From Halomonas llamarensis (GTDB lineage Bacteria > Pseudomonadota > Gammaproteobacteria > Pseudomonadales > Halomonadaceae), in the NCBI RefSeq assembly GCF_023555005.1, contig NZ_JAMJPJ010000017.1, positions 1 to 64,000 of the forward strand: 64,000 bases of DNA. The letters are read 5' to 3'. The translations under genes and the position numbers were made by a program. Every line of letters starts with the position of its first letter. The first letter of the stretch is position 1. Below, piece by piece: positions 42,899-53,853 of the stretch. The notes under the pieces are model-generated. The model saw only the letters and a program-made list of their open reading frames with translations, was not told the origin of the DNA and searched no databases.

Positions 42899-44242
42899 TC
42901 ACTCGTTAAGCGCCGAGGCGGTTTCAACAAGCCCGGTCAAATTGAAGCGCTCGGGCAACTTACCGGCCACCGCAAGCTCTACCCGCTCGGATATGGCATC
43001 TAGCGTGACCGCTTCAAGAACTTCGCCAGCAAAGGCGAGCGTGAGCAGCGCTCGCGCCGTGGCTTCATCGACGCCGCGGGTGCGCATGGCATACACGGCC
43101 TCTTCATCAAGCCGACCGGTCGTCGTCCCGTGGGAGCACTTCACATCATCGGCGTAAATCTCAAGCTCGGGCTTAGCATCGATATGCGCGCGATCCGAAA
43201 GCAGCAGGTTTTGATTGCTTTGAAAGCCTTCAATCTTCTGGCTATCACGCTTAACAAATACCTTGCCGTTGAAGACGCCGTGGGCGCGGTCGCCCAAAAT
43301 GCCCTTATAGTTTTCGTTGGAGAAGGTCAGCGGCGCATTGTGGTTCACCTTGGTGTGGTTATCCACGTGCTGGCGCCCTTGACCAAAGAACAAGCCGAGG
43401 AAGTTCGCTTCAGCTCCCTTTCCGTTTAGATCGCTGATCAAGTCGTTGCGTACCAGCGCCCCGCCCAGGTTCAGGTTGTAAGAGCTATAACGGCTATCGC
43501 GACTTTGTTCCACATGCATGCTCGCCACGTGGTAGTCGCCCAGCGGCGCTTCCTGCAGCTTGTAGTGGTTGAGAATCGCACCGCGATCAAGCATGTACTC
43601 GCCCACCACGTTAGTGAAATTTTGCGCGTCAGCTTCACCCGTATAATGCTCAATCAGCGTTGCCTCGCTGCGACCCGCTGCTTCGACCAATACGCGCGGG
43701 TGGCACATGGTCGGCTTAGTATTAGCGCGCGACAAAAACTGCAGCACGATAGGTTTTTCCACTACGGTGCCGGGTGCTAAGCGCACCACTGCACCTTCTT
43801 CCATAAAGGCGGTGTTGAGCGCAGCAAACGGCGAAAACTCAACGCCGGTCAAACGACCCAGCGGCCCACCCACGGCTTCATGATTTTCGCTTAGCGCTTG
43901 CGACAGCGGTAGGATTTGCACCCCTTGCGGCAGGCTATCGAGATCCGACAGCGCTGCGGAAAAAACGCCATCCACAAGCGTCAGCCGATAGGCATCAATG
44001 GGAAGCGTTAGCGCTGCGGCTCCTGCCTGAGAAAACTCAGCGTTCTCGGCGAGGGCGAAGTTGGTCTGCGAAATGGCGCGCACATCGGTGTACTTCCATT
44101 CTTCATCGCGGCGTGTAGGAAAGCCCATTGCCTCAAAGCGCGCTGCTCCCGCCTGTCGACGTGCAGCGATCCAGGTCGGCTCCTCTGCTCGCTGTTGGCT
44201 GCGCGCCTCCAGCGTTTCCAAAAAGGTTAATACCTCGCTCAT
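42899..44242 (-). CDS. sufD: Fe-S cluster assembly protein SufD
   Basis: A 447-residue scaffold partner in the SufBC2D complex. The N-terminal helical part (GFPTRRDEEWKYTDVRAI) and the beta-helix core (NFTNVVGEYMLDRGAILNHYKLQ, AHGVFNGKVFVKRDSQKIEGFQSNQNLLLS, LEIYADDVKCSHGTTTGRLDEEAVYAMRTRG) are characteristic. The ATG overlaps the sufC stop by ATGA, so the two are translationally coupled. Confidence 0.96.
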   Translation of the reverse strand: MSEVLTFLETLEARSQQRAEEPTWIAARRQAGAARFEAMGFPTRRDEEWKYTDVRAISQTNFALAENAEFSQAGAAALTLPIDAYRLTLVDGVFSAALSDLDSLPQGVQILPLSQALSENHEAVGGPLGRLTGVEFSPFAALNTAFMEEGAVVRLAPGTVVEKPIVLQFLSRANTKPTMCHPRVLVEAAGRSEATLIEHYTGEADAQNFTNVVGEYMLDRGAILNHYKLQEAPLGDYHVASMHVEQSRDSRYSSYNLNLGGALVRNDLISDLNGKGAEANFLGLFFGQGRQHVDNHTKVNHNAPLTFSNENYKGILGDRAHGVFNGKVFVKRDSQKIEGFQSNQNLLLSDRAHIDAKPELEIYADDVKCSHGTTTGRLDEEAVYAMRTRGVDEATARALLTLAFAGEVLEAVTLDAISERVELAVAGKLPERFNLTGLVETASALNE

Positions 44243-44988
44243 GCTGCAGACTCCTCGATACCTTCGTACCCGTTCGCTTCCAGTTCTTTGGCCAATTCCG
44301 CATCGCCGCTTTTGACAATACGTCCATCGACCAACACGTGCACTTTATCCGGCACGATATAATCGAGTAGGCGCTGATAATGTGTTACTAACAAAATCGC
44401 TCGCTCTTGGTTGCGCAGGCTATTAACGCCATCGGCAACGACTTTCATGGCATCGATATCGAGACCGGAGTCAATCTCGTCGAGCATGGCAAGCTTCGGC
44501 TGTAGCACCAGCATTTGCAGGATTTCGTTACGCTTTTTCTCACCACCAGAGAAGCCTTCGTTCACCGCACGCTGTAGGAAACTGGGGTCCATTTTCATGA
44601 AGTTAAGGTGCTCTTTGATTAACTTCATAAATTCCGGTGCCGGAATTTCGCTTTCACCACGGGCCACGCGCTGCGCATTAAGCGCAGCTTTCAATAGATA
44701 GATGTTTTTCACCCCAGGGATTTCTACCGGGTATTGGAACCCGAGTAGTAGCCCGGCCTGGGCACGCTCTTCGATTTCCATTTCGAGAACGTCTTTGCCT
44801 TCGAACGTAACCGAGCCTTGCGTCACTTCATAGCCGTCTTTGCCCGCAATCACCGCAGATAGTGTCGACTTGCCAGCGCCATTGGGCCCCATGAGGGCAT
44901 GCACTTCTCCTGCCTTGATGCTTAGAGACAGGCCTTTGAGAATCTCATTACCGTCAACGGTGACGTGCAAATCTTTAACTTCAAGCAT
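44239..44988 (-). CDS. sufC: Fe-S assembly ATPase SufC
   Basis: A 249-residue soluble ABC ATPase that powers the SufBCD scaffold. Walker A GPNGAGKST, the signature FSGGEKKRNEIL and Walker B LAMLDEIDSGLD are intact, with the SufC-specific KDGYEVTQGSVTF segment. It lies 75 bases after sufB and overlaps sufD by four bases. Confidence 0.97.
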   Translation of the reverse strand: MLEVKDLHVTVDGNEILKGLSLSIKAGEVHALMGPNGAGKSTLSAVIAGKDGYEVTQGSVTFEGKDVLEMEIEERAQAGLLLGFQYPVEIPGVKNIYLLKAALNAQRVARGESEIPAPEFMKLIKEHLNFMKMDPSFLQRAVNEGFSGGEKKRNEILQMLVLQPKLAMLDEIDSGLDIDAMKVVADGVNSLRNQERAILLVTHYQRLLDYIVPDKVHVLVDGRIVKSGDAELAKELEANGYEGIEESAA

Positions 44989-45063
44989 GGTAAAACCCTT
45001 TCAAAAATACATATTAGTGGCGCGTCGCTTAACGCGGCGCGCGTTTATCTGGTAACCGTCGGC

Positions 45064-46506
45064 TTAACCCACAGCGCCTTCGAGCGTAACGTTTAAGAGC
45101 GCTTCCGCCTCGACGGCAAACTCCATCGGTAACTCCTGGAAGACATCTTTACAGAAGCCGTTAACGATCATGCTCACCGCGTCTTCCTCGGTAATACCGC
45201 GGCTCTGGCAGTAAAACAGCTGATCTTCACCAATTTTTGAGGTGGTGGCTTCGTGCTCCACGGTGGCGGTGCTGTTATTAATCTCTTGATACGGGAAGGT
45301 ATGTGCGCCGCACGTATCACCAATCAAGAGCGAGTCGCACTGGGTAAAGTTGCGCGCCCCTTTCGCCCGTGGGCCGATTTTGACAAGGCCGCGGTAAGAT
45401 TGGTCGCTCTTGCCGGCGGAAATGCCTTTGGCAACGATGTAAGAGCGTGTGCCCTCGCCAATATGGATCATTTTGGTGCCGGTATCCGCTTGTTGACGAC
45501 CATTGGTCACTGCCACAGAGTAAAATTCACCAATGCTATTTTTGCCGCGCAGCATGCAGGAGGGGTATTTCCAGGTAATCGCCGAGCCGGTTTCGACCTG
45601 CGTCCAGCTGATGCGCGACCGATCGCCACGGCAGTCGCCGCGCTTGGTTACGAAGTTGTAGATGCCGCCTTTACCGTCTTCATCGCCTGGGTACCAATTC
45701 TGCACGGTGGAGTACTTGATGTAGGCATCGTCTAGCGCCACTATCTCAACAACCGCCGCGTGAAGCTGGTTCTCATCGCGCATCGGTGCGGTACAGCCTT
45801 CGAGATAAGACACCTCAGCGCCGCTTTCACACACAATCAGCGTGCGCTCAAACTGCCCGGTATTAGCCGCATTGATACGGAAATACGTGGAAAGCTCCAT
45901 TGGGCACTTCACGCCTTCGGGCACGAAGACAAACGAGCCATCGGTGAACACGGCGGAGTTCAGTGCAGCGAAGTAATTATCGTTTTTAGGCACGACAGTA
46001 CCCAAATACTCTTTAATCAGCTCTGGGTAATCACGCACGGCCTCAGAGATCGAACAGAAAATAACGCCCGCTTCGGAAAGCGTTTCTTTAAACGTGGTGG
46101 CAACCGACACCGAGTCGAAAACAGCATCAACGGCAACACCGGCCAGTGCCGCACGCTCATGCAGTGGGATACCTAATTTTTCATAGGTTTCCAACAGCTT
46201 GGGATCGACTTCATCAAGGCTTTGCGGGCGATCTTCCGGGCGCTTGGGTGCGCTGAAATACGATATCGATTGGTAGTCAATGGGTGGGTAGTTCAAATGC
46301 GCCCAAGAGGGCTCTTTCATCTTGAGCCACTGGCGATACGCGTCCAGGCGCCATTCCAGCATCCATTCAGGCTCGCCCTTCTTCTGAGAAATAAAGGCGA
46401 TGGTATTTTCATCCAAGCCGGGCGGCAGCGTGTCACTTTCGATATCGGTGACAAAACCTTCTTTATATTCGCGACGAACCAACTGTTCCATTTCTTCAGT
46501 TGCCAT
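45064..46506 (-). CDS. sufB: Fe-S cluster assembly protein SufB
   Basis: A protein of about 480 residues and the main scaffold of the SUF complex. The opening [20 protein letters not shown], the block [42 protein letters not shown], and the C-terminal [21 protein letters not shown] are typical. GGAGG stands two bases before an ATG at 46512 and eight before the ATG at 46506; the second spacing is better, so I prefer 46506. It is the first structural gene after the Rrf2 regulator, 87 bases downstream of it. Confidence 0.96.
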   Translation of the reverse strand: MATEEMEQLVRREYKEGFVTDIESDTLPPGLDENTIAFISQKKGEPEWMLEWRLDAYRQWLKMKEPSWAHLNYPPIDYQSISYFSAPKRPEDRPQSLDEVDPKLLETYEKLGIPLHERAALAGVAVDAVFDSVSVATTFKETLSEAGVIFCSISEAVRDYPELIKEYLGTVVPKNDNYFAALNSAVFTDGSFVFVPEGVKCPMELSTYFRINAANTGQFERTLIVCESGAEVSYLEGCTAPMRDENQLHAAVVEIVALDDAYIKYSTVQNWYPGDEDGKGGIYNFVTKRGDCRGDRSRISWTQVETGSAITWKYPSCMLRGKNSIGEFYSVAVTNGRQQADTGTKMIHIGEGTRSYIVAKGISAGKSDQSYRGLVKIGPRAKGARNFTQCDSLLIGDTCGAHTFPYQEINNSTATVEHEATTSKIGEDQLFYCQSRGITEEDAVSMIVNGFCKDVFQELPMEFAVEAEALLNVTLEGAVG

Positions 46507-46599
46507 GGTCATACCCTCCGGGCAGTTGGGTGGCGAGGTCAGCTCGCCGTAATCAATAAAAAATCAATCCGTATAAAACCAATCAAAATGGCACTCGCA

Positions 46600-47064
46600 C
46601 TAGGCGGAAACCGCCGACACACTCACGCTTTGAATCGGTAGCTGTACGGGGAGTTTGATTGGCGTGGCATCCGCTAGATGCGAAAGCGTCACGCTCTCAA
46701 GTAAGGTACGCATCGCAAGCGAGACACGCTGCCAGTTATCGGCCACACCACAAGTATCGACCAGCTCACAGTCACCCTCGGCTTGGCTGCATTCGGTCAT
46801 CGCCACCGGCCCTTCAATGGCAGCGATGATGTCCGCGGCTGTAATCTGAGACGCCGGACGCGCTAAACGATACCCACCTTGGGCGCCTCGCTGTGAGACT
46901 AAGAGGCCTGCTTTTACTAACATTTTGAGCGTCTTACTCACCGTGGGATGAGGAAGCTGTACCGCCTCGGCAAGTTCCGCAGCCGCATGCGGCGCCTGCG
47001 GGTGCCGAGCAATTTGCGCCATCACCACTGCCGCATAATCGGTTAGCCGCGAAAGCTTGAGCAT
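46600..47064 (-). CDS. Rrf2-family regulator of the suf operon
   Basis: A 154-residue winged-helix regulator of the Rrf2 family (start KLSRLTDYAAVVMAQIA, HTH around LPHPTVSKTLKMLVKAGLLVSQRGAQGGYRLA). Three cysteines, Cys92, Cys99 and Cys105, are spaced as in Rrf2 proteins that hold an Fe-S cluster, such as IscR and the SUF-system regulator. It is the first gene of the suf operon and likely represses it when clusters are plentiful. An IscR-type site overlaps its promoter. Confidence 0.92.
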   Translation of the reverse strand: MLKLSRLTDYAAVVMAQIARHPQAPHAAAELAEAVQLPHPTVSKTLKMLVKAGLLVSQRGAQGGYRLARPASQITAADIIAAIEGPVAMTECSQAEGDCELVDTCGVADNWQRVSLAMRTLLESVTLSHLADATPIKLPVQLPIQSVSVSAVSA

Positions 47065-47127
47065 GTCATCTCCCTCTTTCGGCCAGTTTCAGCTAGTTTC
47101 AGCCACTTAATAACTGGGCGTTTAATT

Positions 47128-47163
47128 GAGTACCATTTTAGTCCTGTATAAATTTGATGTGAA
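47128..47163 (-). promoter_or_regulatory. suf promoter with an IscR-type operator on the -10
   Basis: On the minus strand TTCACA (47163-47158) and TAAAAT (47140-47135) form -35 and -10 hexamers with a 17-base spacer. The -10 lies inside GACTAAAATGGTACTC (47143-47128), close to the type 1 IscR core GACTRWWWYAGTC. A related palindrome, GAGTAAAATACTC, lies upstream at 47170-47182. This suggests cluster-dependent autorepression by the Rrf2 protein. Confidence 0.6.
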
Positions 47164-47231
47164 GACCCTGAGTAAAATACTCAACAATTATCCCGTATTT
47201 TCACGGCACGATCGACGCTTTTAACAACAAA

Positions 47232-47250
47232 AATAACAATCATTATTATT
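47232..47250 (-). promoter_or_regulatory. Candidate Fur box upstream of the suf operon
   Basis: Read on the minus strand, AATAATAATGATTGTTATT matches the Fur consensus at 13 of 19 positions by hand count. It is about 70 bases upstream of the -35, so direct repression is less certain. suf operons are Fur-controlled in enteric bacteria. The AT-richness of the region could give such a match by chance. Confidence 0.35.
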
Positions 47251-47293
47251 CGTAAAAGCTATGGGCTTCACTGGGATGGTTTATACAAGCAAC

Positions 47294-47327
47294 AAAAAAC
47301 CCGCCTGGGCGACAGACCAAGGCGGGT
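47294..47327 (-). terminator. Rho-independent terminator of nnrU
   Basis: On the minus strand the stem ACCCGCCT / AGGCGGGT is followed by six T. It lies 28 bases after the stop of the NnrU gene. Confidence 0.8.
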
Positions 47328-47354
47328 GAGAGGCATCGCAAGCAGGGGCTTCCT

Positions 47355-47921
47355 TTACATCACCGGGACACCTGTGACCCAAACGTGCAGATGAAAGGCG
47401 AAGAGGTAGTAAGCCACAAGGCCGATTACCACCGCTGCCAGGGTACTTGTCATGCGCGGCGCCTGAGGCGTCTGTTGAGGACGACGACGGGCATCACGGA
47501 AATCGAAAATAGCCCAAACGAGGAAGGCGCCAAAGAAGACGATATCGCCAAGCCGTCCGTTGATTAGCAGATGCGAGAACGCCCAAAGCTTCACCGCAAG
47601 GATCATGGGATGGCCAAGGCGCGCCTTGATATGGTTGCCGGGCACATAGGCGGCCACCAGCAAAATGAAGGCGGGAATCATCAGCAGCGCCACGAGGTGG
47701 GCAAGGCCAGAGGGTGGTGACCACACCCAGACCGGGCTTAGGCGCATCTGACCATAGCCCCAAATCGCAAGCCCTAAGCCGATGATCGCGATCACCGAAT
47801 AGATCGCCTTCCAGGGCATAAGACCCAAACGCTGTATCAGGGTGTGGCGCCAATCGGCAGCGACAATGCGTACCGAATGCAGGCCGAGAAATATTACCAG
47901 GCCGAGAATCATCACAGTCAT
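47355..47921 (-). CDS. NnrU-family membrane protein
   Basis: A 188-residue inner-membrane protein with five or six helices. The features FLGLHSVRIVAADWR, the YVPGNHIKARLGHPMILAVKLWAFSHLLINGRLGDIVFFGAFLVWAIFD core and the end HLHVWVTGVPVM identify the NnrU family, linked to nitrite and nitric oxide reduction in denitrifiers and related to isoprenoid-modifying methyltransferase-like membrane proteins. No nitrogen-oxide genes are near, so its role here is open. The ATG follows GGAAG. Confidence 0.85.
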   Translation of the reverse strand: MTVMILGLVIFLGLHSVRIVAADWRHTLIQRLGLMPWKAIYSVIAIIGLGLAIWGYGQMRLSPVWVWSPPSGLAHLVALLMIPAFILLVAAYVPGNHIKARLGHPMILAVKLWAFSHLLINGRLGDIVFFGAFLVWAIFDFRDARRRPQQTPQAPRMTSTLAAVVIGLVAYYLFAFHLHVWVTGVPVM

Positions 47922-48061
47922 ACGGTCTTCCTTTTCTTTATGGTATGTCGTTATGGGGTGTCGCTATGGCGAATGCAGCATAAGCGTAACCCCGAATTCA
48001 ACCGCTCACCAGGAGTCGCGCCAGAGCTAAAGGCCTTTTCATATTTCAGATGTAGAACGAC

Positions 48062-48088
48062 AAAACCCGCCAGCACAAGCCAGCGGGT
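48062..48088 (-). terminator. Rho-independent terminator of the PEBP gene
   Basis: On the minus strand CCCGCTGGC and GCTGGCGGG pair across a TTGT loop with two wobble pairs, followed by TTTTGT. It lies about 40 bases after the stop of the gene at 48129. Confidence 0.6.
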
Positions 48089-48128
48089 ATCACGATGCCG
48101 ATCACTCAGAAAAAGCGTGAAAAATATT

Positions 48129-48608
48129 TTAACCGTCGCGCTTAAAGGTACCGATCAAACGGTTCATGCCCAGCAGATTGGGCTCAAGCTCTTTCAACAG
48201 CTCAGGAAGGCTCAGCCCTTCAGGCAGCGAGGTCTGGCGATCAAGCGCCAGCACCCAAAAGTAATAGTGGTGCTTACCGTGCCCATCCGGTGGCATAGGA
48301 CCACCATAGCCTACGTTGCCAAAATCATTTTTGCCCGCAACGCCCTCTTGGGTATTCTCTTGAAGCTCACTCAGCGTTCCCGGCAGGTTGTAGAGTACCC
48401 AATGCACAAAACCGTAGGTACCGTCCTGCACCAGGGGGGCATCGGGGTCGTGACACACCACGGCAAATCCCTGTGTGCCTTCGGGTGCGTCCTGCCACGC
48501 AAGCGCTGGAGAAATATCCTCACCCTCACCGGTATACTGGGTGGGAATATCACGATGATGACCAAATGCGTCACTGGTCACCTGCATATTGGAAAGGGCA
48601 AATGCCAT
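48129..48608 (-). CDS. YbhB/YbcL-family PEBP protein
   Basis: A 159-residue protein of the phosphatidylethanolamine-binding family (bacterial Raf-kinase-inhibitor-like). It shows DISPALAWQDAPEGTQGFAVVCHDPDAP, the FVHWVLYNLPG motif and GYGGPMPPDGHGKHHYYF, which form the anion-binding pocket. The biological role of such proteins in bacteria is unclear. AAGGAGG lies before the ATG. It is a single gene with its own terminator. Confidence 0.92.
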   Translation of the reverse strand: MAFALSNMQVTSDAFGHHRDIPTQYTGEGEDISPALAWQDAPEGTQGFAVVCHDPDAPLVQDGTYGFVHWVLYNLPGTLSELQENTQEGVAGKNDFGNVGYGGPMPPDGHGKHHYYFWVLALDRQTSLPEGLSLPELLKELEPNLLGMNRLIGTFKRDG

Positions 48609-48715
48609 AGGAACCTCCTTGGTCGTTTAACTTGCTTCATCAAAGATTGCAGCGTTGTAGAAACGCGCCGCTGTGTCAACATGGTAAGCACCCAAGATCG
48701 CTAGCGGAGGCTTAG

Positions 48716-49177
48716 ATGAAAACATTATTAATGATTGCCCACGCCCCTTCGCCCAATACCGAGCGCCTACGTGATGCAGCGGTAAAAGGCGCCCAACACA
48801 AGGAGATTGATAATGTGCACTGCGTGGTTAAAGCCCCGCGTGAGACCACACCGGAAGACATCCTCGCTTGTGACGCCCTTCTGTTGGGTACGACCGAAAA
48901 CTTGGGGTATATGGCCGGTTTGGTAAAAGATGTATTTGACCGCTGTTACTACCCGGTACTGGAGGAAAAGCAGGGTCTACCGTTCGCGCTTTATATTCGC
49001 GCGGGCCATGACGGTACCGGCACCCAGCGTGCCATCGAAAGCATTGTGACGGGGCTGCGCTGGCGCTTTGTTCAACCGCCGCTTATTTTACGCGGCGAAT
49101 GGCAGGATGATTTTGAAAATCAAGTGGAAGAGCTCTCGATGTATTTAGCGGTGAGCCTGGAAAGCGGCATTGTATAA
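48716..49177 (+). CDS. Flavodoxin-like NAD(P)H-dependent oxidoreductase
   Basis: A 153-residue protein with a flavodoxin-like fold: an N-terminal strand LLMIAHAPSPNTERLRDA for the FMN phosphate, then DALLLGTTENLGYMAGLVKDVFDRCYYPV, which is the usual second FMN loop. It probably binds FMN and carries out electron transfer or quinone reduction. The partner is unknown. CGGAGG lies before the ATG. Confidence 0.82.
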   Translation: MKTLLMIAHAPSPNTERLRDAAVKGAQHKEIDNVHCVVKAPRETTPEDILACDALLLGTTENLGYMAGLVKDVFDRCYYPVLEEKQGLPFALYIRAGHDGTGTQRAIESIVTGLRWRFVQPPLILRGEWQDDFENQVEELSMYLAVSLESGIV

Positions 49178-49223
49178 CTCAGCTAAGCCTGCCTTACTGT
49201 AAAGACGCATTCCGTGTCTGTTG

Positions 49224-49290
49224 CGCTAATAGCGGCCGCTTTATTTATCACGGGATTTATCACGGGATTTATCACGGGCCGCTATTAGCG
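49224..49290. repeat. 14-bp inverted repeat enclosing three tandem 12-mers
   Basis: CGCTAATAGCGGCC (49224-49237) and its exact complement GGCCGCTATTAGCG (49277-49290) flank a loop that carries three perfect tandem copies of ATTTATCACGGG (49243-49254, 49255-49266, 49267-49278); the last copy overlaps the right arm by two bases. It lies between the flavodoxin-like gene and the broken deacetylase gene. It could be a terminator-like hairpin, but there is no T-run. Confidence 0.8.
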
Positions 49291-49321
49291 TGACTCAACG
49301 CATGTACTTCAGGTAATCATT

Positions 49322-50418
49322 ATGCACAATGTCATCGCTTTTTATGATGATCGTGTCCTCGCTCACGAACCCAACATCGAGGCCGATTTTTTACCCGACC
49401 GTATCGACAAGCGCATTCGGCAGCTACTTTCCGGTCTTCCCCTTCCATGAAAATATCCCGAACACCCTGGGCGGCTGATAGCCATTCAACACTTACTAAC
49501 CAAAGCCCCTATTGAAGGCTTGGCGTTTGAAGGAGGCAAAGCGGCCACCCGAGAGCAATTGGCCCGGGTGCATACAACGTCTTATTTAAGCGATATTTTT
49601 AGTTTGAGAGGCAAAAACGCCTGGCTGGATGTCGATAACACCGCAGTCTCCCCTGGCAGCATCGAAGCGGCTGAAGTCGCTGCGGGCACGGCTATTGCCG
49701 CCGTCGAAGCGGTCATGGAAAAGCGTACGCAAAGTGCTTTTGCGCTCATTCGCCCGCCAGGCCGCCAGGCCACCATGCAGAACCGGTGCGCGCACGCGGT
49801 TTTTGCCTATTTAACAACGTCGCCGTCGCGGCAGCGCATGCACGCAGCGTACTTGGCTGTGAACGCGTGCTGATCGTCGATTGGGACGCCCACCACGGCA
49901 ATGGCACACAAGATATCTTTTGGGCAGAACCCGACGTGATGTTTTTTGATATACACCGCGCCGCCCCCTTCTATCCAGGCTCGGGCCATCTTGAAGAAGT
50001 CGGCGCCGGCTTAGCCGAAGGCACCACGGTCAATGTGCCGCTCCCCGCTGGCGCAGGCGATGAAGCTTTACTCAAAGCCTTCCGTGAAATTTTGGCCCCG
50101 GCAGCTGAATGGTTTAAGCCCGATATTATTCTCGTCTCAGCCGGATTTGACCCGCATTGGCACGATTTAGCGCTGAATGTTTCTTACGAAGGGTTTGGCG
50201 CGATGACGGGGTTTCTACAACAACTGGCCGAGCAACATTGCGCAGGCCGACTCGTATTTATATTGGAAGGTGGCTACAACTTGGAATCGCTCGCCAACGG
50301 CACCCACGCCGTGCTCTCGGTACTGGCCGACAAAAGCGTCCCGGTACCAGACACCTGCGGCATTGCGGAGGTCGACGCGGCGGCTAAGTTTCACCGCACG
50401 GCGTTTCAAGCTGAATAA
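49322..50418 (+). pseudogene. Histone-deacetylase/AcuC-family gene, disrupted
   Basis: A zinc-dependent deacetylase-family gene with two lesions. The frame opens at an ATG at 49322 (MHNVIAFYDDRVLAHEP), meets an in-frame TGA at 49448, and continues in the same frame with KYPEHPGRLIAIQHLL. At 49754-49769 the octamer CCGCCAGG is present twice in tandem; removing one copy restores IRPPGHHAEPVRARGFCLFNN, the family active-site signature. After it come VLIVDWDAHHGNGTQ, SAGFDPHWHD and EGGYNLESLA, all intact. Proteins of this family deacetylate small molecules or proteins. A downstream internal start at 49786 would lack the RPPGHH histidines and should be inactive. Sequencing error is possible but two independent errors of this kind are less likely. 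Confidence 0.88.
49754..49769 (+). repeat. 8-bp tandem duplication inside the deacetylase gene
   Basis: CCGCCAGG at 49754-49761 is repeated at 49762-49769. It shifts the frame by eight bases right at the conserved RPPGHH codons. Replication slippage or the footprint of an excised element with 8-bp target duplications would both produce it. Confidence 0.9.
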
Positions 50419-50423
50419 TAGGC

Positions 50424-50465
50424 AGACAGCAAAACGGCACCCCGTAAGGTGCCGTTTTGCTGTCT
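50424..50465. terminator. Bidirectional terminator between the deacetylase pseudogene and fadA
   Basis: An 18-bp perfect stem, AGACAGCAAAACGGCACC and its complement, with a six-base loop. The stem carries A-runs and T-runs on both sides, so it can end transcription from either direction between these convergent genes. Confidence 0.85.
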
Positions 50466-50487
50466 CACTGCCTAGTGCAAGGTCAAA

Positions 50488-51690
<1,203 letters not shown>

Positions 51691-53853
51691 TTACTGAGTG
51701 TTGGCAGCGTAAAAACATTCGTTGTTTTGCGCCATTTGACGCAGCTTATCGGTCGGTGCATAAAGCGGCCCCAGCTCCTCGGCAAGCCCTTCAGCTAGCT
51801 CAACGAACTTGGCCACGCCCATCGCATCGATATAGCGCAACGCGCCACCGCGGAACGGGGGGAAACCAATACCGTAAATTAGCGCCATATCCGCCTCAGC
51901 CGGAGAATCAACGATGTCATCTTCCAAACAGCGCACGGTCTCCAAGCACAATGGCACCATCATGCGGGCAATAATGTCGTCGTCAGAGAGCTCTTTCTGT
52001 TCTTTAACAACTTCTTTCACCAACGCGTAAGCTTTGTCGTCGCTGACCTTTTTAGGTTTGCCCTTTTTATCTTCTTCATAGGCGTAGAAGCCTTTATCGT
52101 TCTTCTGACCTAAACGGTCATTGTCGAACATCACTTGAATAGCGGTTTTGCCCTCTCGCGCCATCCGATCAGGGAAGCCTTCAGCCATTACTTCATTGGC
52201 ATGAACAGCGGTGTCCAGCCCGACCACATCCAGCAGATACGCAGGGCCCATCGGCCAGCCAAACTTCTCCATGACCTTGTCAACATGCTGGAAGTCGGCG
52301 CCCTGTTCCATCAAGAAGCTAAAGCCGCCGAAATAAGGGAACAGCACACGGTTGACCAAAAAGCCTGGGCAGTCGTTAACCACAATCGGCGTTTTGCCCA
52401 TGGCGCGGGCATAGGCCACAGTGGCCGCGACGGCCGCGTCACCGGTTTTCTCACCGCGAATGACTTCCACCAGCGGCATGCGGTGCACCGGGTTAAAAAA
52501 GTGCATGCCACAAAAATTTTCTGGGCGCTTTAAGTTTTGCGCCAAGCGGTTAATCGAAATCGTTGAGGTGTTGGAGGTCAGGATGGTGTTCTCGCTTACC
52601 AAACCCTCGACTTCAGTCAGCACGGCGTCTTTGACTTTCGGGTTTTCGACAACCGCTTCGACCACCAGATCGACATTGCCGAAATCGCCATAGGAGAGCG
52701 TCGGGCGAATATTGGTGAGCTTTTCCGCCATCTGCTCAGCAGTTAACTTTTTACGCTCAACCTGCTTGGAAAACAGTTTGCGGGCTTCTTTCAGTCCCAG
52801 CTCAATCGCCTCATCCTTGATATCTTTCATCAGGATCGGCGTGCCCCTGGAAGCGCTTTGGTAGGCGATACCGCCGCCCATAATGCCAGCACCGAGTACC
52901 GCCGTCTGATTAACCGGCTGGGACTGCTTCTCGTATTTGCCTGCTTTTTTCTTCACCAACTGGTCGTTCATAAATAAGCCGACCAGGTTGTAGGCGACAT
53001 CCGTCATCGCCATTTTCGCAAAGGCCGCCGCTTCAATTTGCTGGGCGCGTTCGCGGCTCTCGCCAGCGCCTTTTTGAATGACCTTGATGGCTTCTACCGG
53101 CGCAGGATAGTGCGGCCCGGCTACCCCTTTCACGTACCCTTTGGCAGTTTCAAACGCCATCATTTGTTCGATAGCGTTGAGCTTCAACGGCTCTTTCTTT
53201 TCATTCCGGCACGCCTGATAATCCAGCTCACCGGTATTGGCACGTTCGAGAATATCGCGAGCGGCGGCGTCGAGTTCGCTATTAGGCACTACAGCATCTA
53301 CTGCACCGACTTTTAGCGCTGCATCGGCCTTGTTTTCGGTACCGCCGGAAATCCATTCAATTGCGTTATCGGCGCCGATCAGGCGTGGCAGGCGTACACA
53401 ACCGCCCCAACCGGGGATAATACCGAGCTTGGTTTCCGGCAGGCCGATCTTGGCCTTTTCGCCCATCACACGAAAATCGGTGGTCAACAGCACTTCACAG
53501 CCACCGCCAAGCGCTAAACCGTTAATCGCCGTCACCGTGGGAAACGCCAAGTCTTCAATGGCGTTGAAAATCGCATGAACACGTTCAAGCATATCGGAGA
53601 CGAAGTCGTCACCCTTGCCGAACATGCTCTGAAACTCCGTAATGTCGGCGCCAACGATAAACGTCTCTTTGGCGCTAGTGAGAATCAGGCCTTTAACACC
53701 ATTCTCTGCTTGCAGGGCATTGACTGCCTCGCCTAGCTCCGACACAACAGCGCTGGAAAGTTTATTGACCGACTCATCTTTCAGGTCGAAAGTGAGGGTT
53801 GCGATGTCGTCATCGCCACGCGCCACCGTGATGGCATTACCTTGATAAATCAT
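51691..53853 (-). CDS. fadB: Fatty-acid oxidation complex alpha subunit FadB
   Basis: A 720-residue multifunctional protein. The N-terminal enoyl-CoA hydratase/isomerase part has [19 protein letters not shown] and [12 protein letters not shown]; the C-terminal 3-hydroxyacyl-CoA dehydrogenase has the NAD motif [10 protein letters not shown] and [16 protein letters not shown] chose the ATG at 53853, which gives the family start [10 protein letters not shown] and follows GGAG; a frame from 53937 would add 28 unrelated residues. fadB-fadA order matches the usual operon. Confidence 0.96.
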   Translation of the reverse strand: MIYQGNAITVARGDDDIATLTFDLKDESVNKLSSAVVSELGEAVNALQAENGVKGLILTSAKETFIVGADITEFQSMFGKGDDFVSDMLERVHAIFNAIEDLAFPTVTAINGLALGGGCEVLLTTDFRVMGEKAKIGLPETKLGIIPGWGGCVRLPRLIGADNAIEWISGGTENKADAALKVGAVDAVVPNSELDAAARDILERANTGELDYQACRNEKKEPLKLNAIEQMMAFETAKGYVKGVAGPHYPAPVEAIKVIQKGAGESRERAQQIEAAAFAKMAMTDVAYNLVGLFMNDQLVKKKAGKYEKQSQPVNQTAVLGAGIMGGGIAYQSASRGTPILMKDIKDEAIELGLKEARKLFSKQVERKKLTAEQMAEKLTNIRPTLSYGDFGNVDLVVEAVVENPKVKDAVLTEVEGLVSENTILTSNTSTISINRLAQNLKRPENFCGMHFFNPVHRMPLVEVIRGEKTGDAAVAATVAYARAMGKTPIVVNDCPGFLVNRVLFPYFGGFSFLMEQGADFQHVDKVMEKFGWPMGPAYLLDVVGLDTAVHANEVMAEGFPDRMAREGKTAIQVMFDNDRLGQKNDKGFYAYEEDKKGKPKKVSDDKAYALVKEVVKEQKELSDDDIIARMMVPLCLETVRCLEDDIVDSPAEADMALIYGIGFPPFRGGALRYIDAMGVAKFVELAEGLAEELGPLYAPTDKLRQMAQNNECFYAANTQ

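Noticed and set aside
49786-50418. Calling the downstream deacetylase frame an intact short gene.
   Set aside because: It lacks the RPPGHH histidines and the N-terminal third of the fold, and removal of the 8-bp duplication joins it to the upstream frame, so it is a fragment.
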